Of a stretch of 37,711 bases of DNA, positions 15,501 to 22,135 are shown piece by piece. Below the pieces are notes generated by a model. That model was given only the letters and a program-made list of their open reading frames with translations, made no database searches and was not told the DNA's origin. The stretch lies in NCBI GenBank assembly GCA_015066635.1, contig SVOA01000015.1, positions 1 through 37,711 of the forward strand. Reading direction: 5' to 3'. Source of the stretch: Oscillospiraceae bacterium (GTDB lineage Bacteria; Bacillota; Clostridia; Oscillospirales; Acutalibacteraceae). Position numbers and translations under genes: made by a program. The first letter of the stretch is position 1. Every line of letters starts with the position of its first letter.

Positions 15501-17709
15501 GAGCTATGAGCTTAATGTAACAGGTACAGACGCAGTTGCCAAGGCAACAGTTACCTATCACTTCCTTGGTAAGACCGATACAACAACTCAGATGGGCGAC
15601 CAGCAGACAGTTGTTGCATACGGTTACATGACCAATGTTTGGGACCAGGAAAATGAGGAGGAAGGCGACGCTGATATCAAATACTGGAACAGAGATAAGT
15701 ATAAGAAGTATGAGTTCACTCAGGATATCTACGGAGCAGTAACCGAGTATAAGGGTTCTGTTTCATATAAGGGATCAACTTTAGGATGGGGCGATCCGTC
15801 AAGCGTATCCTTCGAATCAATGAAAGCCGATACTAAACCTCAGGGAACAGCAGGAAATTACTTCCAGGAAATTACCAGCAGGGCAGAGTCAGGCTTCCCG
15901 GATAAGCTGTATAAGAAACCCTCAGGCTCACAGGTATCCGCAGGCGGCGGTAAACTCTGGAAAGTAAAGAGCGGCGTTACAGCGGATACTAACTTCCCGT
16001 ACGGCGTTTACGACATGGGCCAGATGGCTGTTAAGTACTACGGCAAGTCCGGCACATGGGTAGTTGACTTCATTTACTACAACGACTATGAAATCGGCAA
16101 TGTAAAGAGCGAATATGTAGGCAAGCAGATTAAGTCATCTGATGTTTCATCTGCAGGTCAGACAGCATTCACTCAGTACGAGACAGCTCTTAAAGCAGTA
16201 GTTAAGTGGGCAGATTATCCCAAGACTACAACTTATGTTACTACTGTTCAGGGCAACATCGAGGCAGCTATTGCCAACCTCGAGGCTAAGTACGATGCTC
16301 TTGAACCTTATCTTACCACAGCAACTGTTGACTATGAGGCACAGCTTCAGGCAAAACTCGATCAGTGCGAAGACAGAGACAGAGATTATGATTTCCAGGA
16401 TTACAAGCTCTTCGAGTACTTCAAGTATGAGAATCAGAGAACTGAAATCCGTAACATGATCAAGGCTTATCAGGAGCCCGTTGCTCCGACTCAGTACATT
16501 GAGAACGAGGACGTTTCCTACGAGAACATCCAGAAAGCTATCAACGGTGCTTCCGCTAACGTTGCAACCGGTATCAATGCAACTCTCGTTAATCCTACAA
16601 CCGAAGCTGTAGATGCTTACAATGAGGCTATGGCTAACTTCAAGGATCCTACTTACTCAAGCCTTCAGGTTGCAGACATCATGCAGAAGCTTCCTTACTA
16701 CTATAGCTTCATGAAGCTCAACCCGAGAGCAACATATTACAAGCAGTTCCTTGCAAAGGAAATCGCTTATGCTAACGCTCAGTATCCGACATCAGACGAA
16801 GCTCTCTACTCACCCGATTCATGGGCAGAGTTCCAGACACGTTTGACAGAGGCTACGAATGTTAACAATAAGACTAATGCAATTCACTCAGAGATATTTG
16901 AAGCTAAGTACAACCTGATGGTTGCTATGAGAGACCTTAACAAGGTTGAACATTCAATGAAGGATGACGGCAACAACTATCTTGCAGAGATTCAGGGCTA
17001 CATTGACAATGCTAATGTAATCCTTGACCATCTTGAGTACTACACCGTAGTTCCCGGCATGACAACTGCTGAGGCACTCGGACAGTTGGTAAGAGCACTC
17101 GGTGTTAACTACACTGATGTTGACGGCAACGCAGCAATCCTTTACAACCATTCAGCTCTTACATTCACAACTTATGACCGTGTTAACACTTCAAAGAATA
17201 AGCTTGCAGTTGACGCTGCTGCTGACAAGCTCAAGGCTGCTATCGACAACTTCCTTTGCGATGTTATTGAGCAGAACGGCGACGGTTATGTTAACACAGT
17301 TGTTCCTCAGATTAAGCTTGTTGCAGGTATCCAGCCCGGCACAATCTTAACAGTAGCTGACCTTCTTAACCACATCCGTGTTAAGACCGGCGTATCGGGC
17401 GTAACTCTCGAAACACTTGTTTCGGCAGCTAATGCATTCGGTACAGGCGCAAAGGTCAACGCAAATGCAACAGGTGTCGGCACACTCGCAACATATCTCG
17501 TAGTTATCTACGGTGATGTTAACGGCGACGGCGCTATTGATGCATTCGATGCTTATGATTCTGATAAGGCTCTTGCAGGCACTGCGACATTCACAGGCGC
17601 TTATGCAACAGCAGCTGACGCAGTTGACGATGACGAGTTCAACGCAACTGACTACAGCACAATCCTTCAGGCATCTGTAGGCAACGCAACAATCGAACAG
17701 GTCAGATAA
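12514..17709 (+). CDS. Giant secreted protein with dockerin-like C-terminus
   Basis: 1731 residues, starting at the ATG behind AGGAGG (12499-12504); the upstream open frame overlaps the leader and is not credible. The signal peptide has KKSTK, a hydrophobic core and a cut near AFA-A (27/28). The bulk (about 30-1200) is Tyr/Asn/Thr-rich and matches no domain I know. Around 1230-1330 it is helical and charged. A FIVAR-like helical module with the YSPDSWAEFQ start lies near 1428-1475. The last 69 residues carry a dockerin-type calcium loop, GDVNGDGAIDAFD (Asp/Asn at 1, 3, 5, 12), and a degenerate second one, DAVDDDEFNATD. Dockerins bind cohesins, and two cohesin-like proteins follow. No catalytic motif or sortase signal was seen, so a structural or adhesive surface role is inferred. 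Confidence 0.85.
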   Translation: MKKSTKLLSIILAVIMILSSLTVGAFAAKTAYQTKDNLESLGAYNNYGTVTRLTTEERTSIAFDALDMLLAKANINMGTVFDMLGFKIIINFTSVDNICVSLDSFYGVLEDGGFLAGIAMAVMNFGILESVDLSPWQTGMTRANQAQLTIVTKLLQTLAKNSGVVNTVLTSGIDLGQIASIAHLNLKPISDLVVDLPGLIKNLVYPLFSRPDEKSTDRNKLYNKTVGVETAIDDFVKGLFTKPMNWTSYRVDASGNDLGYTTALPKDTDSDKSTRYFEISQDKNTITQYDFKYKADSILKADPEQGTWVETVTYTKSATEEFGNPGVYLYNAPEGYEGDQTLKWYTAGNDGIWLPQLKEAMDNNAFTFSLNGTDSVLSLLYKFAPYIFREMAPVVLNGSVKKLVAELFDVKFTKLGNKGEFVAPESDAFFTEEQGEYLWEWSNYKVINGVPYYRFQDEFFVGEIPANISTYYYMFDWNYTITGDFLDEFIPAGSLGTSSSTRILTNLNSFVKKAIDTIILPTWTVNGTTYNRNTVFAWSTTNGNGDLLDNILNVARNVVNIAPVEIFGDYYSEAQFYTAMMTGTLSQAVNGAICEGVKLLMKQIEFPDNIVNQNMLAIGAVVVRELCSQLMPSYNFDALIYSDYGDAAGHDRAVLEGKDKEYWLNVCLTMGLDLGLYYLRNLADLGEDTNYDYYKVMKNLGAIPSNDAEAMTYTANFDVSKWTYKVDWIADWALATEEWCWRMSYAINVTGATTLTSDQDPWAKINSVLLAILPLDKLLNTSGATSSTFLEKVLRDKFVYAIADLDLPKLVSLFDIPTGTDCYFTSSNILNQAVKLIVYILDGILNKTYAGELLSKSTFTSLSAFLNHNNLKSAVVTLVGKLNTFVYTNKLIDVVMPFVNMFLGWKTDPQEYKDPTIGFTNSGGDTYLHKDATNYITFTNNSAGMLLRHRSPDNLKYKYDSPYTIVIDSITFDTTQMSLKTALSSSNNRVSPYETKSYELNVTGTDAVAKATVTYHFLGKTDTTTQMGDQQTVVAYGYMTNVWDQENEEEGDADIKYWNRDKYKKYEFTQDIYGAVTEYKGSVSYKGSTLGWGDPSSVSFESMKADTKPQGTAGNYFQEITSRAESGFPDKLYKKPSGSQVSAGGGKLWKVKSGVTADTNFPYGVYDMGQMAVKYYGKSGTWVVDFIYYNDYEIGNVKSEYVGKQIKSSDVSSAGQTAFTQYETALKAVVKWADYPKTTTYVTTVQGNIEAAIANLEAKYDALEPYLTTATVDYEAQLQAKLDQCEDRDRDYDFQDYKLFEYFKYENQRTEIRNMIKAYQEPVAPTQYIENEDVSYENIQKAINGASANVATGINATLVNPTTEAVDAYNEAMANFKDPTYSSLQVADIMQKLPYYYSFMKLNPRATYYKQFLAKEIAYANAQYPTSDEALYSPDSWAEFQTRLTEATNVNNKTNAIHSEIFEAKYNLMVAMRDLNKVEHSMKDDGNNYLAEIQGYIDNANVILDHLEYYTVVPGMTTAEALGQLVRALGVNYTDVDGNAAILYNHSALTFTTYDRVNTSKNKLAVDAAADKLKAAIDNFLCDVIEQNGDGYVNTVVPQIKLVAGIQPGTILTVADLLNHIRVKTGVSGVTLETLVSAANAFGTGAKVNANATGVGTLATYLVVIYGDVNGDGAIDAFDAYDSDKALAGTATFTGAYATAADAVDDDEFNATDYSTILQASVGNATIEQVR

Positions 17710-17942
17710 TTTGAGAGGCAACTCTTAACCTGACTTAAACTAATTAAACAGCAGGCGCCGGGTTTCGGCTCGGTGCCTGCAACGGAAAAAGAAAATCAGT
17801 TACATTTAATCTGACGGTTCTCTTTTTACGCTTTCCGAATCCCACCACGGTTTGGACAGATTTGAAAGCAAATCAGAGTGATAGCTGTTTTGATTTTCCG
17901 TAAAAGAGATAAAGTCTAAGCTAAGATGTCAGAATTTGCCTA
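17710..17942. other. Non-coding spacer downstream of the giant gene
   Basis: There is no gene here. It holds the hairpin at 17751-17780, a weaker imperfect stem around 17786-17827 ending in CTTTTT that might act as the real terminator, and AT-rich sequence leading to the next promoter. Confidence 0.5.
17751..17780 (+). terminator. GC-rich UUCG-loop hairpin, atypical terminator or mRNA-end stabiliser
   Basis: GCAGGCGCCG pairs with CGGTGCCTGC (one G-U) and the stem continues to a TTCG loop (17764-17767). The next bases are AACGGAAAAAG, with no T-run, so it may protect the 3' end or act with the weaker T-ending stem downstream. Confidence 0.45.
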
Positions 17943-17971
17943 TTGACATTTTGGCGGATTAGATGTATATT
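17943..17971 (+). promoter_or_regulatory. Strong promoter for the cohesin-like genes
   Basis: A perfect TTGACA (17943-17948), 17 bases and TATATT (17966-17971). It is the best promoter match in the window, which suggests high expression of the secreted proteins downstream. Confidence 0.75.
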
Positions 17972-18003
17972 TATTGGGAAAATGAATATAAGGAGGCAAA
18001 ATA

Positions 18004-19089
18004 ATGGCAAAAACTAAGAAGGCGTTAAGTCTTGTTTTGGCTGTTGTTATGGTGCTTAGCTTGTTTGCAATCAACGCATTTGCTGCAGGCGAGGAAGCTA
18101 CATTTACAGTAACTTCATCCGCTGCTCAGGTTGCAACAAACGATATTATTACTATAACCGTTAAGGCCAGCTCAAACTCAACATATTATGCCGGTCCTAT
18201 GTCGATTCCGGTAATTTATGATTCTTCGGCATTCGAGTATGTTGCCAATTCGGTTTCTGTTGCGAACATTTTCGGCGCTACAGCTACTGACAGCGTTGTT
18301 AATACTACAACAGCAGGAAAGATCATTGTTGCTCTTTCTCCGCTTACGGCTAACAGCCCGACAGCTCCGAATCTTACAACAGAGTTGACCATCTTCACAT
18401 TCCAGTTGAAGGCTATCGGTTCATCAGGCTCATATACTATTGATATAGACAATGACCAGAAGACTGACAGCCACCCGACCGGTAAATTCTATTGCGGTAA
18501 CTTTGACGGCCCCAATGCTGCTACTGCTAATCTTACGAGAATCGGCCAGACTCTTAACAGAGTAGGCGCTCCCGTATCTTTCGGCCCTGTAGGCACTTGT
18601 GAGCTTATTCTTACAGCTACCGGCGAAACAAAAGGTACAGTAATCGACAGAACTACAACCTGCAACGATTATGACGGATATGTTTACGGTATCGATACAT
18701 TAATCGATGGCGAAGACATTGCTGATTTCGTTACAACAGTTGTCGGTTCAGTTGAAATTGAAGAAAACGCTAATGGCGTATATTCAACAGGCGCTCTCAT
18801 TAAGCTTAAGGATGCAGGCGGCAATGTTATTGAGACTTACGTCTTTGTTTACTTCGGCGATGTTACAATGGACGGCGCGGTTGACTTGGATGACGGCGCA
18901 GCTATAGCCGCTTCGGAAGCATATATTGAAATGCTTGAAGACGGCACAGCTCCGTTCCTTGCCGGTGATGTAACTATGGATATGGCTACAGACTTGGACG
19001 ATACCAATGCGATTGAGGCTCAGGAATCTTATATTTCTGAACTTCCTACACAGTATGAAATTGCTGCATTTTATGCAAGCAACATATAA
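18004..19089 (+). CDS. Secreted protein: cohesin-like module plus dockerin-like pair
   Basis: 361 residues, ATG behind AAGGAGG. The signal peptide is cut near AFA-A (27/28). Residues about 32-175 look like a cohesin-type beta sandwich: a spaced FTVTSS...NDIITITVKAS strand pair, IPVIYDSSAFEYV (the family's YDPxVLE position), GKIIVAL and FTFQLKA. The C-terminus has two clear dockerin-type loops, DVTMDGAVDLDD (286-297) and DVTMDMATDLDD (322-333), each followed by a helix (AIAASEAYI, AIEAQESYI). One chain therefore appears to hold both partners of a cohesin-dockerin pair, which would allow head-to-tail chains or bridging to the giant protein. No enzyme or anchor is visible. Family assignment is by pattern only. 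Confidence 0.75.
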   Translation: MAKTKKALSLVLAVVMVLSLFAINAFAAGEEATFTVTSSAAQVATNDIITITVKASSNSTYYAGPMSIPVIYDSSAFEYVANSVSVANIFGATATDSVVNTTTAGKIIVALSPLTANSPTAPNLTTELTIFTFQLKAIGSSGSYTIDIDNDQKTDSHPTGKFYCGNFDGPNAATANLTRIGQTLNRVGAPVSFGPVGTCELILTATGETKGTVIDRTTTCNDYDGYVYGIDTLIDGEDIADFVTTVVGSVEIEENANGVYSTGALIKLKDAGGNVIETYVFVYFGDVTMDGAVDLDDGAAIAASEAYIEMLEDGTAPFLAGDVTMDMATDLDDTNAIEAQESYISELPTQYEIAAFYASNI

Positions 19090-19123
19090 ATTGCAAGCAA
19101 AATAATTATAGGAGGAAAATATA

Positions 19124-20329
19124 ATGCACAAGACAAGCAAAAAGATTTTGAGCCTTGTAATAGCTGTTGTCCTTATGCTTGGTGTTGTTTCTATCGGAGC
19201 TTATGCATTTGACGCTTCAACGCAGAAGTTAGGTTTCATTATCACTCCCGATAAAGACCTCACAAAGCTTAGCGAAGGCGATGTTGTTAAATTTACGGTT
19301 AAGTTTAATGTTGCTGATTTCACACAGACATTTGCTACTTATAAACTTCCGTTTATGTTTGACTCAAATGTGTATGATACCACCGCAGGCGGTAACTATA
19401 CGCTTTATAATGATTTCGCAAATTATTATAAGTCAACATCGACAACTACGATCGTTACAACAGCAACTGCTGTAAACAATATTCTTAATGCAAGCTCTCT
19501 TTCAGCAACGGAGAAGGCAAAGTACAACGCATTTATTAACCTGCTTGGTGCTCCTGATACTGATAGTGGTAACACAGCTAATGCTGGTTATACCATGACA
19601 CATGACAGCTCTGCTTCATCAACAACCTTATCAGTTGATGAGGTATCCTTCAACCTGACAGTTAAAGCGGGCGCTGACCTTACAACAGGTAATACCAACG
19701 TTTTACTTCCCGACAGCTGGTCAAAGACTGGTCTTATGTACTTTAAACTGGCGAACGGCACATCAACATCTTTCACAAAAACAGCTGACATTGATATGGA
19801 GTATGCTAATGCTATGGCTAACAACCCGGCTGCAACAGGTCCGGTAGTTGCTTATGAAAAGGCACAGCTCAAGATGACTCTTATCAACGGCAACACTGAT
19901 GTTGACGACGAGTTCCAGTTCAGAGTAACTTCAATCATTACCGACGCTGACTGGGATGCATATTTTGCAAACACGGCAGCAGGCGGTTCAACAGATGCTA
20001 TTACCGATCTCGGTATCGTTGCAACCAAGGGTACTTGGAGTGAAACAGATGCTAAGGCAGTAGTTAACGGCACAGCAAACGCAGCTTATGAAGTCGCTAC
20101 AACTGACTATGTTCAGAAGACAAGCGATACGGCTGATGCACACTTCGGTGCAATTCTTATGGTTAAGCATTCTACAACTTCTTCAGATGTTACCTATATG
20201 GGCTTCGTTAAGTACGTTGATGATTCAGGCGACGCTCAGGTAATCTTCTATGATGCTGAAAAGACGGCACCCCTTGCTTCAAGGTACGACACTTATAAGG
20301 CAAACTACATCTCACAGTTCGGTGCATAA
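19124..20329 (+). CDS. Secreted cohesin-like protein without dockerin
   Basis: 401 residues, ATG behind AGGAGGAAA, 34 bases after the previous gene and so probably in the same transcript. The signal peptide KKILSLVIAVVLMLG is cut near AYA-F. The N-terminal region (about 35-230) begins LGFIITPDKDLTKLSEGDVV and has KLPFMFDSNVYD, similar in layout to the cohesin-like part of its neighbour but with long Ser/Thr/Asn insertions. The C-terminal part (about 245-400) is a second beta-rich region of unknown family. No dockerin loops, transmembrane anchor or sortase motif. It may be a scaffold or receptor for the dockerin-bearing neighbours. The short precursor peptide gene follows after 76 bases with no terminator between. 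Confidence 0.65.
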   Translation: MHKTSKKILSLVIAVVLMLGVVSIGAYAFDASTQKLGFIITPDKDLTKLSEGDVVKFTVKFNVADFTQTFATYKLPFMFDSNVYDTTAGGNYTLYNDFANYYKSTSTTTIVTTATAVNNILNASSLSATEKAKYNAFINLLGAPDTDSGNTANAGYTMTHDSSASSTTLSVDEVSFNLTVKAGADLTTGNTNVLLPDSWSKTGLMYFKLANGTSTSFTKTADIDMEYANAMANNPAATGPVVAYEKAQLKMTLINGNTDVDDEFQFRVTSIITDADWDAYFANTAAGGSTDAITDLGIVATKGTWSETDAKAVVNGTANAAYEVATTDYVQKTSDTADAHFGAILMVKHSTTSSDVTYMGFVKYVDDSGDAQVIFYDAEKTAPLASRYDTYKANYISQFGA

Positions 20330-20405
20330 TTAACCGATGTATCAGATTCCAAGCTGAGAAGTTTGGCAAAAGTAATTTGATTTAATTCGAGAGGAGATAA
20401 ATTTG

Positions 20406-20528
20406 ATGAAACAAATTTACAGTGCGCCTGACTTTGAAGTTTCAGTATTTGAAGTTGCAGATGTTATCACAGTCTCAGTTAGTTCCGGACCCGTAGACGG
20501 CGGCGACGGCGGCTGGATCGATGTATAA
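20406..20528 (+). CDS. Small RiPP-precursor-like peptide (40 aa)
   Basis: A short gene starting at an ATG 9 bases after GAGGAG and ending TAATAA. The peptide has an N-terminal leader-like part (MKQIYSAPDFEVSVFEVADV) rich in acidic and aromatic residues, then Ile-Thr-Val-Ser, and a core-like C-terminus SSGPVDGGDGGWIDV with Gly, Asp, Ser and one Trp. There is no signal peptide and no Cys. Next to it are a PqqD-type recognition protein, an HprK-like kinase, a protease and an exporter, the usual partners of ribosomally made modified peptides. An APDFEVSVFEVADVI-type leader before a variable tail is a layout I associate with gut Clostridia, but I cannot cite a named family. It is followed at once by a strong terminator. 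Confidence 0.75.
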   Translation: MKQIYSAPDFEVSVFEVADVITVSVSSGPVDGGDGGWIDV

Positions 20529-20571
20529 TAAACGTTTAATCTGAATCGTTTAGGCGCTTAAATTTAAATTG

Positions 20572-20606
20572 AAAATACAGGGTAATTCGTTACCCTGTAT
20601 TTTTTT
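20572..20606 (+). terminator. UUCG-loop terminator after the precursor gene
   Basis: A 14-bp perfect stem (20572-20585 with 20590-20603, core ATACAGGGTAA) closed by TTCG and a run of seven T. It separates the peptide gene from its presumed processing genes and would give an excess of precursor mRNA. Confidence 0.92.
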
Positions 20607-20629
20607 ATCTTTTGAAGTCTTTTTCGGAC

Positions 20630-20658
20630 TATACAAAACCGTAAAAAAGTGATAAAAT
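20630..20658 (+). promoter_or_regulatory. Possible promoter for the kinase-PqqD-protease-exporter operon
   Basis: TATACA (20630-20635), 17 bases and TAAAAT (20653-20658) preceded by TGA (extended -10). The -35 matches only 4 of 6. Confidence 0.45.
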
Positions 20659-20688
20659 AAATTAAATACGTTAAAAGGAAGTGAAAAA

Positions 20689-21429
20689 ATGGAGCTTTTT
20701 GATATTGCGGGACTTAAAGTTGCTATGAATTGCCGTGATAAAGAGGACGGACTGCTTCGGCAGAGAAGCCGCGCATATCTTGCCGAGAATCAGAGCGAGG
20801 CTCCCGACTTTTCACTCGATATGCCCGATGACGCACTTAAAACATACGCCGAGAAATACAACTCTCTGAATCTCGACGAGTGCCACTATGTTTTTATGGG
20901 CGAGGCCTTCTACACAAAGCTTTTGAAATTTGACGGACTTATGCTTCACGCTTCATGTATTGAAAAGGACGGTATGGCGTATCTTTTCTCTGCAAAAAGC
21001 GGAGTCGGAAAGTCAACACACACCGATCTGTGGATAAAAACCTTTGATAACGTCAGGATGATAAATGACGATAAGCCCGCAATAAGATATATGAACGGCA
21101 GATTTTATGCCTGCGGAACTCCCTTCAGCGGGAAACACGACAAAAGCATAAACTGTTCCGTGCCGATACGGGCAATAATATTTATTGAAAGAGCAAAGGA
21201 AAACAGAATTGAACGCCTTACTCCCGACAAGGCAATACCGCTTTTTCTGTCGCAGACGGTAAGGCCCGTAAACGCCGAGTATATGTCGCTGGTTTTAGAA
21301 CTGCTTGACAGGATACTCAGGGAGATTCCGATATATAAGCTTTACTGCAATATTTCACGGGAGGCGGCGCTGACCGCATATAACGGAATTAACGATAATC
21401 TGAAAGAGGTTGACGGTAATGAAAATTAA
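20689..21429 (+). CDS. HPr-kinase-like P-loop kinase of a peptide-modification cluster
   Basis: 246 residues, ATG behind AAGGAAGTG. It resembles the C-terminal kinase domain of HprK/PEP-carboxykinase-like proteins: a conserved HAS (87-89), a P-loop SGVGKST (104-110), NDDKP (126-130) and GTPFSGKH (143-150). It lacks the N-terminal half and the full HprK signature of catabolite-control HprK, so it is not the housekeeping enzyme. Homologues of this type occur in lasso peptide clusters of the paeninodin kind, where they phosphorylate a Ser of the precursor. Here the substrate would be the 40-residue peptide upstream (Ser6, Ser13, Ser24, Ser26 or Ser27). That link is inferred from position. Confidence 0.78.
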   Translation: MELFDIAGLKVAMNCRDKEDGLLRQRSRAYLAENQSEAPDFSLDMPDDALKTYAEKYNSLNLDECHYVFMGEAFYTKLLKFDGLMLHASCIEKDGMAYLFSAKSGVGKSTHTDLWIKTFDNVRMINDDKPAIRYMNGRFYACGTPFSGKHDKSINCSVPIRAIIFIERAKENRIERLTPDKAIPLFLSQTVRPVNAEYMSLVLELLDRILREIPIYKLYCNISREAALTAYNGINDNLKEVDGNEN

Positions 21430-21685
21430 AGAAGGTTATATTTTAAGAGAAGTTGCGGGAAACAACATAGTTGTACCCGTAGGCACGGAAAGAATAAGCT
21501 TTAACGGACTTATGACGCTCAATGAGGTCGGCTCGTTTATATGGAGAATTCTTGAAAACGGCGCTGACAGAGATGAAATAGTTGCGAAGGTTACGGAAAG
21601 CTATGCCGTTGACGGCGAAACCGCGGGCAGAGATATAGATGTTTATATCGCAAAGCTCAGAGAAAAGAATTTGATAGAGGACTGA
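21419..21685 (+). CDS. PqqD family protein (RiPP recognition element)
   Basis: 88 residues, starting at the ATG that overlaps the kinase gene by 11 bases, with AAAGAGGT upstream; an earlier in-frame TTG at 21410 is less likely. The PqqD fold shows in KIKEGYILREVAGNNIVVPVG, the central FNGLMTLNEVGSFIWRILE helix, ADRDEIVAKVTESYAVD and the C-terminal helix DIDVYIAKLREKNLIE. PqqD-like proteins bind the leader of a precursor peptide and present it to a modifying enzyme. In this cluster the only apparent enzyme partners are the kinase and the protease. The overlap with the kinase suggests a stoichiometric pair. Confidence 0.88.
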   Translation: MKIKEGYILREVAGNNIVVPVGTERISFNGLMTLNEVGSFIWRILENGADRDEIVAKVTESYAVDGETAGRDIDVYIAKLREKNLIED

Positions 21686-21688
21686 GAC

Positions 21689-22135
21689 TTGGAAACTAAA
21701 CTTATCAAGCTTGACGATTTGATTCCCGTAATCAGGGAAACGCTGGCTGAAGGCGGCAGCTTTGAAATCAATATCAACGGTACGAGTATGCTGCCTCTTT
21801 TAAAGGCGGGGCGCGATACGGTAACGCTCAGTCCCGTTACGGGTAATCTTAAAAAATATGATATTCCTCTTTTTCAGAGGGCTGACGGAGCTTATGTGCT
21901 TCACAGAATTATTAAAGCAGGAGACGGCATATATACCGTCTGCGGCGACAACCAATGGAAAAAGGAAACGGGGATAACACAAGGTCAGATTATTGCCGCG
22001 GTAAGCGAAATAAAGCGCGGGGGCAGGACGGTAAGCGTTGACTCCTTCGGCTATAAGCTTTACTGCAGGGTATGGCATCTGCTATTTCCCGTAAGAAAAT
22101 ACATTGTAAAAGCAAAAGGAAAACTTGCAAAATGA
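21689..22135 (+). CDS. S24/S26 family signal-peptidase-like protease
   Basis: 148 residues, TTG start 8 bases after AGAGG and three bases after the pqqD-like stop. Motifs of the ER/SipW-type signal peptidases are present: the nucleophile S33 in NGTSMLPLL, a His in place of Lys in YVLHRI (H72), and GDNQW (86-90, matching the GDN box with Asp). There is no N-terminal membrane helix; a short hydrophobic segment occurs near the C-terminus (about 125-137) within a basic tail. It probably acts at the membrane face as the leader peptidase for the exported peptide, since the ABC transporter has no C39 peptidase domain. The role is inferred from context. Confidence 0.8.
   Translation: METKLIKLDDLIPVIRETLAEGGSFEININGTSMLPLLKAGRDTVTLSPVTGNLKKYDIPLFQRADGAYVLHRIIKAGDGIYTVCGDNQWKKETGITQGQIIAAVSEIKRGGRTVSVDSFGYKLYCRVWHLLFPVRKYIVKAKGKLAK

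Noticed and set aside
20689-21429. Housekeeping HPr kinase/phosphorylase (hprK)
   Set aside because: It is only 246 residues, lacks the N-terminal domain and the full HprK signature, and sits with PqqD and an exporter, not with carbon-regulation genes.
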